The notes below the pieces were generated by a model. That model made no database searches. It worked only from the letters and a program-made list of their open reading frames with translations, and had not been told where the DNA came from. A program made the position numbers and the translations under genes. Below are positions 8,169-14,586 of a DNA stretch of 19,397 bases, one piece after another. Positions within the stretch are counted from its first letter, which is position 1. Every line of letters begins with the position of its first letter. This DNA comes from Proteobacteria bacterium ST_bin11 (GTDB lineage Bacteria > Pseudomonadota > Gammaproteobacteria > Methylococcales > Methylomonadaceae). The DNA is taken from positions 1 through 19,397 of the forward strand of contig MSXO01000072.1 of NCBI GenBank assembly GCA_002083615.1, given 5' to 3'.

Positions 8169-8402
8169 GTGGGCGTAATCAGAAACTGCATTTTTGGCAA
8201 ACAATGCGATAAAAAATGGGCCGAGTTGACTCAAACAGACAATCAGGACGTTCGCTATTGTTCAGCCTGTGAACAGAATGTTTACTTGTGCCAGGACGAA
8301 TACACTTTAGCCGAGGCGATCCAAGCGAATCGTTGTGTTGCCGTTGATATTGATGAAAACGTGCGGCTATTAGGTGAGCCATTACCTCTCCCTTATTACT
8401 AG
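8169..8402 (+). CDS. Cys-rich small protein, possible zinc-binding
   Basis: A 77-residue protein with six cysteines: Cys7, Cys13, Cys31, Cys34, Cys41 and Cys56. The pattern C-x5-C, then C-x2-C-x6-C and a final NRCVAV recurs in many small uncharacterised bacterial proteins with a W..L..T core, present here as KKWAELTQT. The C-x2-C pair suggests a metal site or redox centre, but no function is known to me. The start is GTG at 8169 with AAGGAA at 8157-8162 as a good binding site. There is no signal peptide, so it should be cytoplasmic. It lies 49 bp after the 72-residue gene and 21 bp before the next gene, so it is probably in the same transcript. Confidence 0.75.
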   Translation: MGVIRNCIFGKQCDKKWAELTQTDNQDVRYCSACEQNVYLCQDEYTLAEAIQANRCVAVDIDENVRLLGEPLPLPYY

Positions 8403-8423
8403 ACTCATGCCTCTCTCTGCCTC

Positions 8424-8978
8424 ATGAACATAAACGAAATGGGATATTTGAAATTATGCGTGGGTGAACGCTTTGATCATGACATGCCCGCGGAAGGCAT
8501 GAGCATAATCCTAGCGAATGGCACGCCTTTGCTGACGTTTAATTTTTCGGCGTCCTCTCGAGAAATCCAAGCCTTTCTGAATGGGAATTCTTCGTTTGCG
8601 TTATTCGCAAAAGCCGAACTCATTTTGTTTTTATTCAAAATCGAGGGTTTTCTGGATTGGTCAGATTTGGCGTTTACCATTCATCTAGCCGGTGATGAGA
8701 CGATTGATGAGGGTGGTGCTTATTTGCCCATTAATCTGGTATTGGTGGATCCCGACACCAAAATTGTCAAAGGTCTACGCATAGTGACGGTTTCACCGGA
8801 TTTCAGGTCAAGATTGGCCGAATTGATTCGAACACAAGCCTCAGAGCCGTTTGATACCATGGCGTATTATCGTGCCATTGGCAGTCTTTACGAAACATAC
8901 CCCGCGGCAAGCGATTTACTTAAACAAGCCGTGATTATTGAACAAGGTGGCAAGACACTACCCGCAAGCCATGGCTAG
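8424..8978 (+). CDS. Hypothetical protein, 184 residues
   Basis: A soluble protein I do not recognise. The first half is mixed, with a hydrophobic helix-like stretch (SFALFAKAELILFLFKIEGF), then a β-rich middle (YLPINLVLVDPDTKIVKGL) and a helical end containing FDTMAYYRAIGSLYETYPAA. There are no catalytic motifs and no signal peptide. ATG at 8424 is used; ATG at 8439 is a second candidate, and neither has a strong ribosome binding site. It lies in the same orientation and spacing as its neighbours between the Cys-rich protein and the IHF-beta homologue, so a shared transcript is likely. Similar genes of unknown role commonly occur just upstream of transfer operons, but no function can be assigned. 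Confidence 0.72.
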   Translation: MNINEMGYLKLCVGERFDHDMPAEGMSIILANGTPLLTFNFSASSREIQAFLNGNSSFALFAKAELILFLFKIEGFLDWSDLAFTIHLAGDETIDEGGAYLPINLVLVDPDTKIVKGLRIVTVSPDFRSRLAELIRTQASEPFDTMAYYRAIGSLYETYPAASDLLKQAVIIEQGGKTLPASHG

Positions 8979-9028
8979 CGACATTCATGGACACAACGAC
9001 TCATTTATAACCCCGACCCGGTAAGAGA

Positions 9029-9337
9029 ATGACGAAATCCCAACTCATCGAAAACATCAGCCTTAGATTGCCTCATCTACTGCAACGTGACGTTGAAATG
9101 GCCATTAACATCACCATCGATGCGATGACCCACCATTTGGCCCAAGGTGAACGCATTGAGATTCGTGGATTTGGTGGGTTCTCGTTTATTCAGCGAGCCG
9201 CGCGGATAGGGCGTAACCCTAAGACAGGCGAACAAGTGAGTTTGCCCATTCGGCATTCCACTCACTTCAAACCAGGACTGGATTTACGTGAGCGTGTTGA
9301 ACAGTCGAGAACCGCGATTCCCATCACGGATGATTAG
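9029..9337 (+). CDS. ihfB: IHF-beta/HU-family DNA-bending protein
   Basis: A 102-residue nucleoid-associated protein that bends DNA, probably as a dimer with itself or with host IHF-alpha. It starts MTKSQLIENI and has the signature GERIEIRGFGGFS in the dimer body, then GRNPKTGEQV with the intercalating proline of the DNA-gripping arm, and ends in HFKPGLDLRERV. These segments are nearly those of E. coli IhfB, but helix two and the C-terminal tail differ, so this is a diverged, probably element-borne copy. No other IHF gene is in the window. Its position just before the transfer leader suggests a role in promoter, oriT or att-site architecture. The binding site before the ATG is weak. The symbol follows family resemblance. 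Confidence 0.88.
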   Translation: MTKSQLIENISLRLPHLLQRDVEMAINITIDAMTHHLAQGERIEIRGFGGFSFIQRAARIGRNPKTGEQVSLPIRHSTHFKPGLDLRERVEQSRTAIPITDD

Positions 9338-9361
9338 ACATAACACCTTCTGTGATATCTA

Positions 9362-9433
9362 AAAGCAATCATGGTGATTTGCAGTTAAAGGCATATTACC
9401 CAGTGACTTAGATTGCTTTCGCCCCGTTTTTTT
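9362..9433 (+). terminator. Possible terminator or attenuator after ihfB
   Basis: AAAGCAATC (9362-9370) and GATTGCTTT (9411-9419) are a perfect 9-bp inverted repeat with a 40-base loop, followed by CGCCCCG and a T7 run (9427-9433). The left arm can alternatively pair with the nearby TGATTTGC (9375-9382), giving a competing hairpin. It could end the accessory transcript or attenuate read-through into the transfer operon. The long loop makes a standard terminator less certain. Confidence 0.35.
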
Positions 9434-9450
9434 AAAAAAAATCTTCACTC

Positions 9451-9484
9451 GTACAATAAAAGTCGTATTTGACTTTTATTGTAC
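9451..9484. promoter_or_regulatory. Perfect 14-bp inverted repeat upstream of traL
   Basis: The arms GTACAATAAAAGTC (9451-9464) and GACTTTTATTGTAC (9471-9484) are perfectly complementary and separated by GTATTT. The dyad lies 55 bp before the traL start. A TTGACT sequence (9469-9474) inside it would serve as a -35 element, with CTTAAT (9495-9500) as a poor, widely spaced -10. An operator at the transfer promoter is the most likely reading. There is no T-run, so a terminator is unlikely. Confidence 0.6.
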
Positions 9485-9500
9485 GCAACTCGCCCTTAAT

Positions 9501-9541
9501 CCTCCTCACAATAATGACCATCCCAACCGGAGGTCATTATG
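9501..9541 (+). promoter_or_regulatory. RNA hairpin over the traL ribosome binding site and start
   Basis: ATAATGACC (9511-9519) is perfectly complementary to GGTCATTAT (9532-9540), which covers the end of the Shine-Dalgarno sequence GGAGG (9529-9533) and two bases of the traL ATG (9539-9541). A second element, CCTCC at 9501-9505, is complementary to the whole GGAGG. The two pairings exclude each other at 9532-9533, and both would hide the traL initiation region. This suggests translational control of the first gene of the transfer operon. Confidence 0.55.
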
Positions 9542-9820
9542 GAACCCGTTGCCATCCCCCAATCGATCGACGATCCGATCCACATTTTATTGTGGAGTGC
9601 GGACGAGATCGTACCCTTCATGGTGAGCATGCTGACCGGCATGTTGATCGATCAGTTCATTCCTGGCTTAGCGCTCGGGTTGATTGCAGTCAAATTTTAC
9701 CGGCGTTTCCGCGATAATCGGCCTGACGGCTACACATTGCATGCGCTGTATTGGTTGGGTTTGTTGCCCAGTCGCGCTAAGACCATCCCCAATCCTTACA
9801 TCCGCCGGTTCCTGCCATGA
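9539..9820 (+). CDS. traL: TraL, T4SS inner-membrane/core assembly protein
   Basis: A 93-residue small membrane protein of the F-type pilus assembly system, related to VirB3-like proteins. It has a hydrophobic central region (FMVSMLTGMLIDQFIPGLALGLIAVKF) with one or two membrane passes, followed by a basic stretch (YRRFRDNRPDGY) and the characteristic TraL ending IPNPYIRRFLP. The ATG at 9539 has a strong ribosome binding site (GGAGG, five bases away), which a hairpin can occlude. The gene ends in ATGA overlapping the start of traE. It opens the transfer operon, so control of its translation could influence the coupled genes after it. Confidence 0.92.
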   Translation: MEPVAIPQSIDDPIHILLWSADEIVPFMVSMLTGMLIDQFIPGLALGLIAVKFYRRFRDNRPDGYTLHALYWLGLLPSRAKTIPNPYIRRFLP

Positions 9821-10428
9821 GATGGTCGGATTTTCTGCAAACCTGGGATGGGCACGAGACCGAGAATCGGTTTAGCCGCGTCATCATTATTGCCTTGCTG
9901 GTGATTTGCGTGATTACTTCGCTAGCCGCCTGGCGCACCGAACGCAGCATCATTCTGGTGCCACCGAGCTTGACGCAGGAGGTCGAAGTCACCCGCAGTC
10001 AGGCGTCCAGTGAGTTCAAAGAGTCCTGGGGCTTGTTCCTGGCTGAATTGCTCGGTAATACCACCCCGGCCAATGCCGACTTTCTGAAAACCGCGGTCGA
10101 GCCGTTATTGGCGCCGGATATTTACCGCAGTGTCCTGGATGCCATGAGTGATCAAATCAAGGCCATCAAAATGGATCGGGTCGCGATCAGTTTCACCCCG
10201 CGTCACGTTGATTACGAAGCCGAGACCAACAAGGTTTTTGTCAGCGGCGAACTGAAAAGCCAGGGCCCCAGTTCCAAACCGGACGTTAAGCTCCGTACCT
10301 ACGAATTCATCATCGACATCAAAAATTATCGGCCCCGGCTGGAATACATCGACGTGTATCCAGATTCCCCCAGAACCCTGGCCCGTTTGAAAGCCACCCA
10401 AGGCCAACCCCAAGAGGCTAAACCATGA
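9817..10428 (+). CDS. traE: TraE, T4SS inner-membrane protein (VirB5/VirB8-like position)
   Basis: A 203-residue component of the F-type secretion channel. A short cytoplasmic N-terminus (MRWSDFLQTWDGHETENRF) is followed by one membrane helix (residues about 20-42, VIIIALLVICVITSLAAW) and a periplasmic domain of about 160 residues. Conserved TraE features include SIILVPPSL just after the helix, ESWGLFLAELLGN, and the strand RTYEFIIDIKNYRPRLEYIDVY near the end. Its ATG overlaps the traL stop and its stop overlaps the traK start, each as ATGA. Role follows from the TraE family and operon position. Confidence 0.92.
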   Translation: MRWSDFLQTWDGHETENRFSRVIIIALLVICVITSLAAWRTERSIILVPPSLTQEVEVTRSQASSEFKESWGLFLAELLGNTTPANADFLKTAVEPLLAPDIYRSVLDAMSDQIKAIKMDRVAISFTPRHVDYEAETNKVFVSGELKSQGPSSKPDVKLRTYEFIIDIKNYRPRLEYIDVYPDSPRTLARLKATQGQPQEAKP

Positions 10429-11402
10429 AACCAGTACTGTGTTCTTGGCTGTTACTCACCATTGCCGGTCCGGCGTGGGCCAACGATGAGTTACCGGTGA
10501 CGGTGTTACCACCGGTCACTACCGTGGCCGAAGAGTCATCCTCATCGCCATCACAGCCGGTTGCCTCGTCGCAGCCAGACTTAGGCATCGAGTTACCACC
10601 GGTCGATGCCAGCATATTGAAAGCCGCCAAACAACAAGCGGCAGCGTCAAACTCAGTTTCAGCCACTTCCATCGGTCCACAGCACATTGCTGTTAAACCC
10701 GGCATCAACGAACTGATGCCGATTGCCGTCGGCCATTTGAATCGGCTGGTCACGCCGTTCGAACATCCAGTGGTCACGACCACCAGCCAGGCGACTACTA
10801 GCACCAAAGGCAAAATCGTCTATGTCGCCACCGCCGACGAAACACCGGTGACGTTATACATTACCCCTGGCGACAACCAGGACATCGCGCTATCACTGAC
10901 TTTGATCCCCAAACGCATTCCGGCGAGGGAAATCCATCTCGATTTGGATAAGGACAGTTACCAATTGCTAAACCAATGGCAGCGCTCGGATGCCGGTGAT
11001 CGAAATTCTGGCCAAAAGGAACAAGCCTACATTAGCCAGCTGAAAACCTTGTTTCGGGATTTGGGTTTGCAAAAGACCCCAGCCGGTTATTCACTCCGCG
11101 AACCGAAGCCGCAGGAACAGATTCACTGCCTGCAGGACCGCGTGCAGATCAAAACCGGCCAAGTTCTGGAAGGCCAGGACAGGCTGATTCTGGTGGGACT
11201 AGCCACAAATACTGGCGGCGGCATGCTCGAGTTCGACGAACGCAGTTGCGCTACCACCCAACAGGACGTGCTGGCCATTTCAGTTTGGCCCAACGTGGTG
11301 TTGAAGCCGCAGGAAGCCACCGAGCTGTATGTCGTTGTCCGACAAGTGCCTGAGGCGTCAGTCAGTTTGCGTCCCTCATTATTGAACGGAGGGCAACGGT
11401 AA
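10425..11402 (+). CDS. traK: TraK, outer-membrane core (secretin-like) T4SS protein
   Basis: A 325-residue exported protein, the VirB9-like component of the outer-membrane core with TraB and TraV. A signal peptide covers residues 1-19 (MKPVLCSWLLLTIAGPAWA). A low-complexity Ser/Pro/Val region (residues about 20-75) precedes the folded part. The middle contains GKIVYVATADETPVTLYITPG, followed by LSLTLIPKRIPAREIHLDLD, a typical TraK strand pair. Two cysteines lie in the C-terminal half (HCLQD and RSCATTQ), and these could form a disulfide that the neighbouring DsbC helps to make. The stop codon shares one base with the traB start (TAATG). Confidence 0.9.
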   Translation: MKPVLCSWLLLTIAGPAWANDELPVTVLPPVTTVAEESSSSPSQPVASSQPDLGIELPPVDASILKAAKQQAAASNSVSATSIGPQHIAVKPGINELMPIAVGHLNRLVTPFEHPVVTTTSQATTSTKGKIVYVATADETPVTLYITPGDNQDIALSLTLIPKRIPAREIHLDLDKDSYQLLNQWQRSDAGDRNSGQKEQAYISQLKTLFRDLGLQKTPAGYSLREPKPQEQIHCLQDRVQIKTGQVLEGQDRLILVGLATNTGGGMLEFDERSCATTQQDVLAISVWPNVVLKPQEATELYVVVRQVPEASVSLRPSLLNGGQR

Positions 11403-12781
11403 TGGCGGTCGTCGAGTCCTGGTGGACACGATTGAGTCCGGCTGCCAAACGCAATCTGGCCGTCGGCAGCATTGGTACCGTGCTGTTGGCCGTCATCATC
11501 GCGTTAGCCACTGTCACCCCGGACGTCAGTAAACCGTTGAGTAAACAGGCGACCATCCAACACATCCTGACCGATAGCGATCCACGTTCACTAGGCATCG
11601 ACGGCATTTCTTCGCAATTACGCGATCTTCTGCAGAAAAATGACGAGCAAGCCCGCCGGCTGGCAGCGATCGAAGAACAACAAAAGCGAGAACAGCTATC
11701 CGACGAAATCCGCTTCAAACAATGGACCACCGCCGAACGCGAAGCCTATGAAGCCAAACTTCAAGCCGTCACCGGTGAAGTCGAGTCGTTGAAGAACAAA
11801 GCGTCCACACCGTCAACGACCGGCACCCCAGGCGACATCAACCAACCACTACTGGATCAGCCGGCACCCGGAAGACCATCAAACCGTCGCCTGAGCAACG
11901 CGCCGTTCGATAACAGCCAAGACGATCTCAACCGCGTCTTTGAGCAAGCGGCCATTCCTGGACCGACACCGGGCAATACCGGCGTCTCGGGAGGTCGAGC
12001 AAATAGCCCTGCGCCGGCGGCAATGCAGATTCGCGTCATCCAGGAAAGCGCTGAGCAGTCCAATGGTAAAGACAAAGACGCAGCCCCTAGCGAGGGTCGA
12101 GGCCGCTCGAACCGTGATCACGTCAGCAGCGATGTCTTCATCCCCGCCGGCAGTATTTTGACCGGCGTTTTATTAAACGGTCTGGATGCGCCAACCGGCA
12201 AGAAGGCCAAGAAAGAACCGATGCCGGTGCTGTTCCGGATCAAGAAGGAAGCCATCTTGCCCAATCGTTTCCATGCCGATGTGCGCGAGTGCTTTCTGCT
12301 GGCCGCGGGCTTCGGCGACCTAAGTGCCGAGCGCGCCTACTTTCGCGGCGAGACCTTTTCCTGTGTCCGTCAGGACGGTGGCGTGATCGAAGTGCCGATG
12401 AATGCTTATGCCACTGGCGAAGATGGCAAAAACGGGGTGCGTGGCCGGGTGGTCTCCAAACAGGGTGCGTTACTCGCCCAGTCAATGATGGCCGGTTTCC
12501 TGCGCGGCTTTTCCGATGCCTTCGGTCGTAACCAGATTCCGGTGTTGATGACCGGCGGCATCGGTGCGCTATCCGGTACCACACCGTTCCAAAATGCCTT
12601 TTCCTCGCAGTCGATGGAAGGCGGTGCGCTGAAAGGCGCGGGCTACGCGATGGAACGTCTGTCGCATTTTTACATGGACATGGCCGAGGAGATTTACCCG
12701 GTCATCGAAGTCGATGCCACCCGCCAGGTCAACTTCATCGTGCAAAAAGGCACGGCATTAAAGCTGAAGTCACCGAGCTGA
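11402..12781 (+). CDS. traB: TraB, VirB10-like T4SS scaffold
   Basis: A 459-residue TrbI/VirB10-family protein that spans the envelope and links inner and outer membranes of the secretion channel. A short cytoplasmic start leads to one membrane helix (residues about 20-40, VGSIGTVLLAVIIALATV), then a coiled-coil-like charged stretch (LLQKNDEQARRLAAIEEQQ onward, about residues 75-125) and a Pro/Gly/Ser-rich linker. The C-terminal β-barrel domain from about residue 240 begins FIPAGSILTGVLLNGLDAP and holds MPVLFRIKKEAILPNRFHAD, the TrbI_F hallmark. The protein ends normally. It is followed by a 27-base gap before dsbC. Confidence 0.92.
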   Translation: MAVVESWWTRLSPAAKRNLAVGSIGTVLLAVIIALATVTPDVSKPLSKQATIQHILTDSDPRSLGIDGISSQLRDLLQKNDEQARRLAAIEEQQKREQLSDEIRFKQWTTAEREAYEAKLQAVTGEVESLKNKASTPSTTGTPGDINQPLLDQPAPGRPSNRRLSNAPFDNSQDDLNRVFEQAAIPGPTPGNTGVSGGRANSPAPAAMQIRVIQESAEQSNGKDKDAAPSEGRGRSNRDHVSSDVFIPAGSILTGVLLNGLDAPTGKKAKKEPMPVLFRIKKEAILPNRFHADVRECFLLAAGFGDLSAERAYFRGETFSCVRQDGGVIEVPMNAYATGEDGKNGVRGRVVSKQGALLAQSMMAGFLRGFSDAFGRNQIPVLMTGGIGALSGTTPFQNAFSSQSMEGGALKGAGYAMERLSHFYMDMAEEIYPVIEVDATRQVNFIVQKGTALKLKSPS

Positions 12782-12808
12782 TTCATTAACTAAAACCCAA
12801 AGGTCGTT

Positions 12809-13633
12809 ATGACGCTACGCCACATTTTTTTATTTCTAGTCTCACTATTCGGTACATCGATTGCCATGGCCGCCAATCCGCAAAAGCCTGCGGTCTCGGA
12901 TATTGCCGCCGGTTTGCTCTCGATCAAAATCGACGGCATGCAAGACTTGCCGATCTCAGGCCTGAAGATGGTTAAGTCCGGCGAGCAGACAGTGTTTATT
13001 TCCAGCAACGGCCGCTTTGCCTTTTACGGCGGCAAATTGATGGACATCTGGACTCAGCAAGAGATCAAGGAACTGGCGGATATCGACAAAATCGCCAACC
13101 GTATCGACCTGTCACGAATGAAACTCAAGGCTGACGATCTGGGTGCGGTAACGGTCGGCCATGGCAAAGCCCAAGTCCTAGTGTTCATCGATCCGCGCTG
13201 CCCTTACTGCGGCAAGGTCATGAAAGACCTGCAAGCCTTGCAGGACCAGTACACCTTCAAGCTGGTGATGGTCCCCATTCTCGGTCCCGAATCGCAAAAC
13301 ATTGTCGTGCAACTGGCCTGTCAATGGGGCTCAAGCGAACCCAAAGTCAAAGACTCCGTCCGCGAACGCTTGTTGAAACAGGATTACGCGGGCCTGCCCA
13401 ATGAAGCGCCTCAGTCATGTAACAAAGAGTCACTGCAAAAAGCTATCGTCACTGCCAAGTTATTCGATTTGAAGGGTGTGCCGTTTCTGATTGCGCCTGA
13501 CGGACGCACCCACAGTGGCGCGCCGGAATCGTTAGCCGATTGGTTAGCGGACAAACCGAAACCGTCACCCAGCCTGGCAACAACGCCCGATACAAACGCA
13601 CAAAACACAAACGCCACGGAGAAAAAGCCATGA
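12809..13633 (+). CDS. dsbC: DsbC-family periplasmic disulfide isomerase
   Basis: A 274-residue thioredoxin-fold protein exported by a signal peptide (residues 1-21, ending SIAMA). The N-terminal part is a DsbC-type dimerisation domain (residues about 25-100, with FISSNGRFAFYGGKLMDIW). The catalytic domain has the active site Cys131-Pro-Tyr-Cys134 (FIDPRCPYCGKVM) and a cis-proline loop at GVPFLIAPDG. A second cysteine pair lies in the C-terminal half. A DsbC among tra genes is typical of SXT and IncA/C-type elements; it would isomerise disulfides in TraU, TraN, TraV or TraW. AAAGG before the ATG is a good binding site. The stop overlaps the traV start (ATGA). The last 25 residues are a Pro/Thr/Asn-rich tail. 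Confidence 0.92.
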   Translation: MTLRHIFLFLVSLFGTSIAMAANPQKPAVSDIAAGLLSIKIDGMQDLPISGLKMVKSGEQTVFISSNGRFAFYGGKLMDIWTQQEIKELADIDKIANRIDLSRMKLKADDLGAVTVGHGKAQVLVFIDPRCPYCGKVMKDLQALQDQYTFKLVMVPILGPESQNIVVQLACQWGSSEPKVKDSVRERLLKQDYAGLPNEAPQSCNKESLQKAIVTAKLFDLKGVPFLIAPDGRTHSGAPESLADWLADKPKPSPSLATTPDTNAQNTNATEKKP

Positions 13634-14142
13634 AACGCTTTCATCAGTTTTCTATTTATAGCCTCAGTGTACTGCTGATCGCCATCACCACCGGCTGCGC
13701 CACCGACTACGGCTGTAAAGGCATGCCGGACGAACCCAGCTGTCTGTCGACGACACAGGCTTACCAAGTCACTAATACGGCGATAACGGAAGCGCCTCCG
13801 GAAAATAACCCCAATTCGGAGACAAACTCATCAACGGCACTCGTACCGCCGTTACAGCAACCCGTACCCAAGATCGAAGATCCCACGCCGATTCGTACCC
13901 CATCGCAGGTCATGCGCATTTGGATCGCGCCTTGGGAAGATGCAGACGGCGATTTGATGGTGTCCAACTATGTCTACACCGAACTGGAACCCAGGCGTTG
14001 GATGATCGGCAAGGCGGCTTCGACAGCCAGTTCTTCGTTGATCCCGCTGCAAGTCGAACAACGTCCACCGGAGAGACGCGCCAATGTCGATACCGGGGAC
14101 GACGAGCGTCCAGTCAATGGATTGAGCAAATCATTGCCTTGA
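13630..14142 (+). CDS. traV: TraV, outer-membrane lipoprotein of the T4SS core
   Basis: A 170-residue VirB7-like lipoprotein. The start at 13630 is chosen over upstream in-frame codons because it overlaps the dsbC stop as ATGA, directly precedes the lipoprotein signal and has a GAGAAAAAG stretch before it. Residues about 1-23 form the signal peptide ending AITTGC, with Cys24 the probable lipidation site (a loose lipobox). CATDYGCKGMP carries the pair of closely spaced cysteines seen in TraV. A long unstructured Pro/Thr/Asn/Ser linker follows, then a conserved-looking C-terminal segment (RTPSQVMRIWIAPWEDADGD). The end is normal. Downstream lies the hairpin-rich pilin leader. Confidence 0.9.
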   Translation: MKRFHQFSIYSLSVLLIAITTGCATDYGCKGMPDEPSCLSTTQAYQVTNTAITEAPPENNPNSETNSSTALVPPLQQPVPKIEDPTPIRTPSQVMRIWIAPWEDADGDLMVSNYVYTELEPRRWMIGKAASTASSSLIPLQVEQRPPERRANVDTGDDERPVNGLSKSLP

Positions 14143-14160
14143 TGGGGCAACCCATTTAAC

Positions 14161-14258
14161 CGCAGGTCCCACACACCCTGCGAGACTGAGCGGGCAACCG
14201 CTTAAAAACCTGCCGGACTAACCGTCCGAGATTCGACGGGCAACCGTCTTTTAACCTG
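14161..14258 (+). repeat. Hairpin array with covarying GCAA-loop repeats in the pilin leader
   Basis: Four small hairpins follow one another between traV and traA: CGCAGG/CCTGCG (14161-14182), AGCGG-GCAA-CCGCT (14189-14202), CGGAC-TAACC-GTCCG (14214-14228) and GACGG-GCAA-CCGTC (14235-14248). The second and fourth belong to two 31-nt direct repeats, 14182-14212 and 14228-14258, that match at 22 of 31 positions and end in AACCTG. Two stem positions differ in both arms so that pairing is kept. GCAA is a GNRA tetraloop. This points to selection on RNA structure, perhaps for regulation or processing of the abundant pilin mRNA. Confidence 0.75.
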
Positions 14259-14275
14259 AAATGAGGATATTTTTG

Positions 14276-14575
14276 ATGAAAACGTCATATCGAAGCGGGG
14301 TCTTGATGGCCCTGGCATCGTTATTGTTTATGTTGATGGCCAATGATGCCATGGCCGGTACCGCTGGTACCGAGTTCAGCACCGTCTGGAGCTTGCTGAC
14401 CGGCTGGGTGGAAGGCTTGCTCGGCCGCATTATCGCTATCGTGTTCGTCATCGTCGGCCTGGTCGCCGGTGTCGTGCGCGGCAGCATCATGGGCTTTGTG
14501 CTGGGCATTGCCAGTGGTGTCGGCCTGTTTGCGGCACCGACCATTATCACCAACATCGTGACTGCCACGATTTAG
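14276..14575 (+). CDS. traA: TraA pilin (SXT/F type)
   Basis: Precursor of the conjugative pilus subunit. The start at 14276 gives 99 residues; it is preferred to ATG 14261 because GAGGA (14263-14267) lies eight bases before it. A signal peptide ends at NDAMA (about residue 27). The mature protein of about 70 residues has a short polar start (GTAGTEFSTVWSLLTGW) and two hydrophobic helices (LLGRIIAIVFVIVGLVAG and IASGVGLFAAPTIITNIV) separated by VVRGSIMG. This matches the two-helix architecture of TraA pilins, with the GTEF and TGW elements of the SXT type. It lies between traV and the PLMP gene; its long structured leader suggests separate control of pilin output. Confidence 0.9.
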   Translation: MKTSYRSGVLMALASLLFMLMANDAMAGTAGTEFSTVWSLLTGWVEGLLGRIIAIVFVIVGLVAGVVRGSIMGFVLGIASGVGLFAAPTIITNIVTATI

Positions 14576-14586
14576 GCCTCACCACG

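Noticed and set aside
9451..9484. Palindrome as a rho-independent terminator
   Set aside because: The stem is A/T rich and no T-run follows on either strand.
13411..13767. Minus-strand open frames over dsbC, traV and the other tra genes
   Set aside because: They are antisense shadows of genes with clear protein signatures, and none shows a domain or a convincing start.
14160..14260. Pilin leader as a known riboswitch such as c-di-GMP-I
   Set aside because: The GGGCAACC loops recall GGCAAACC of that class, but the GCAA is a simple tetraloop of a short hairpin and the second conserved strand and receptor of the class are absent.
14261..14275. Upstream ATG (14261) as the pilin start
   Set aside because: The GAGGA binding site lies at 14263-14267, inside this extension, and is ideally placed for ATG 14276.
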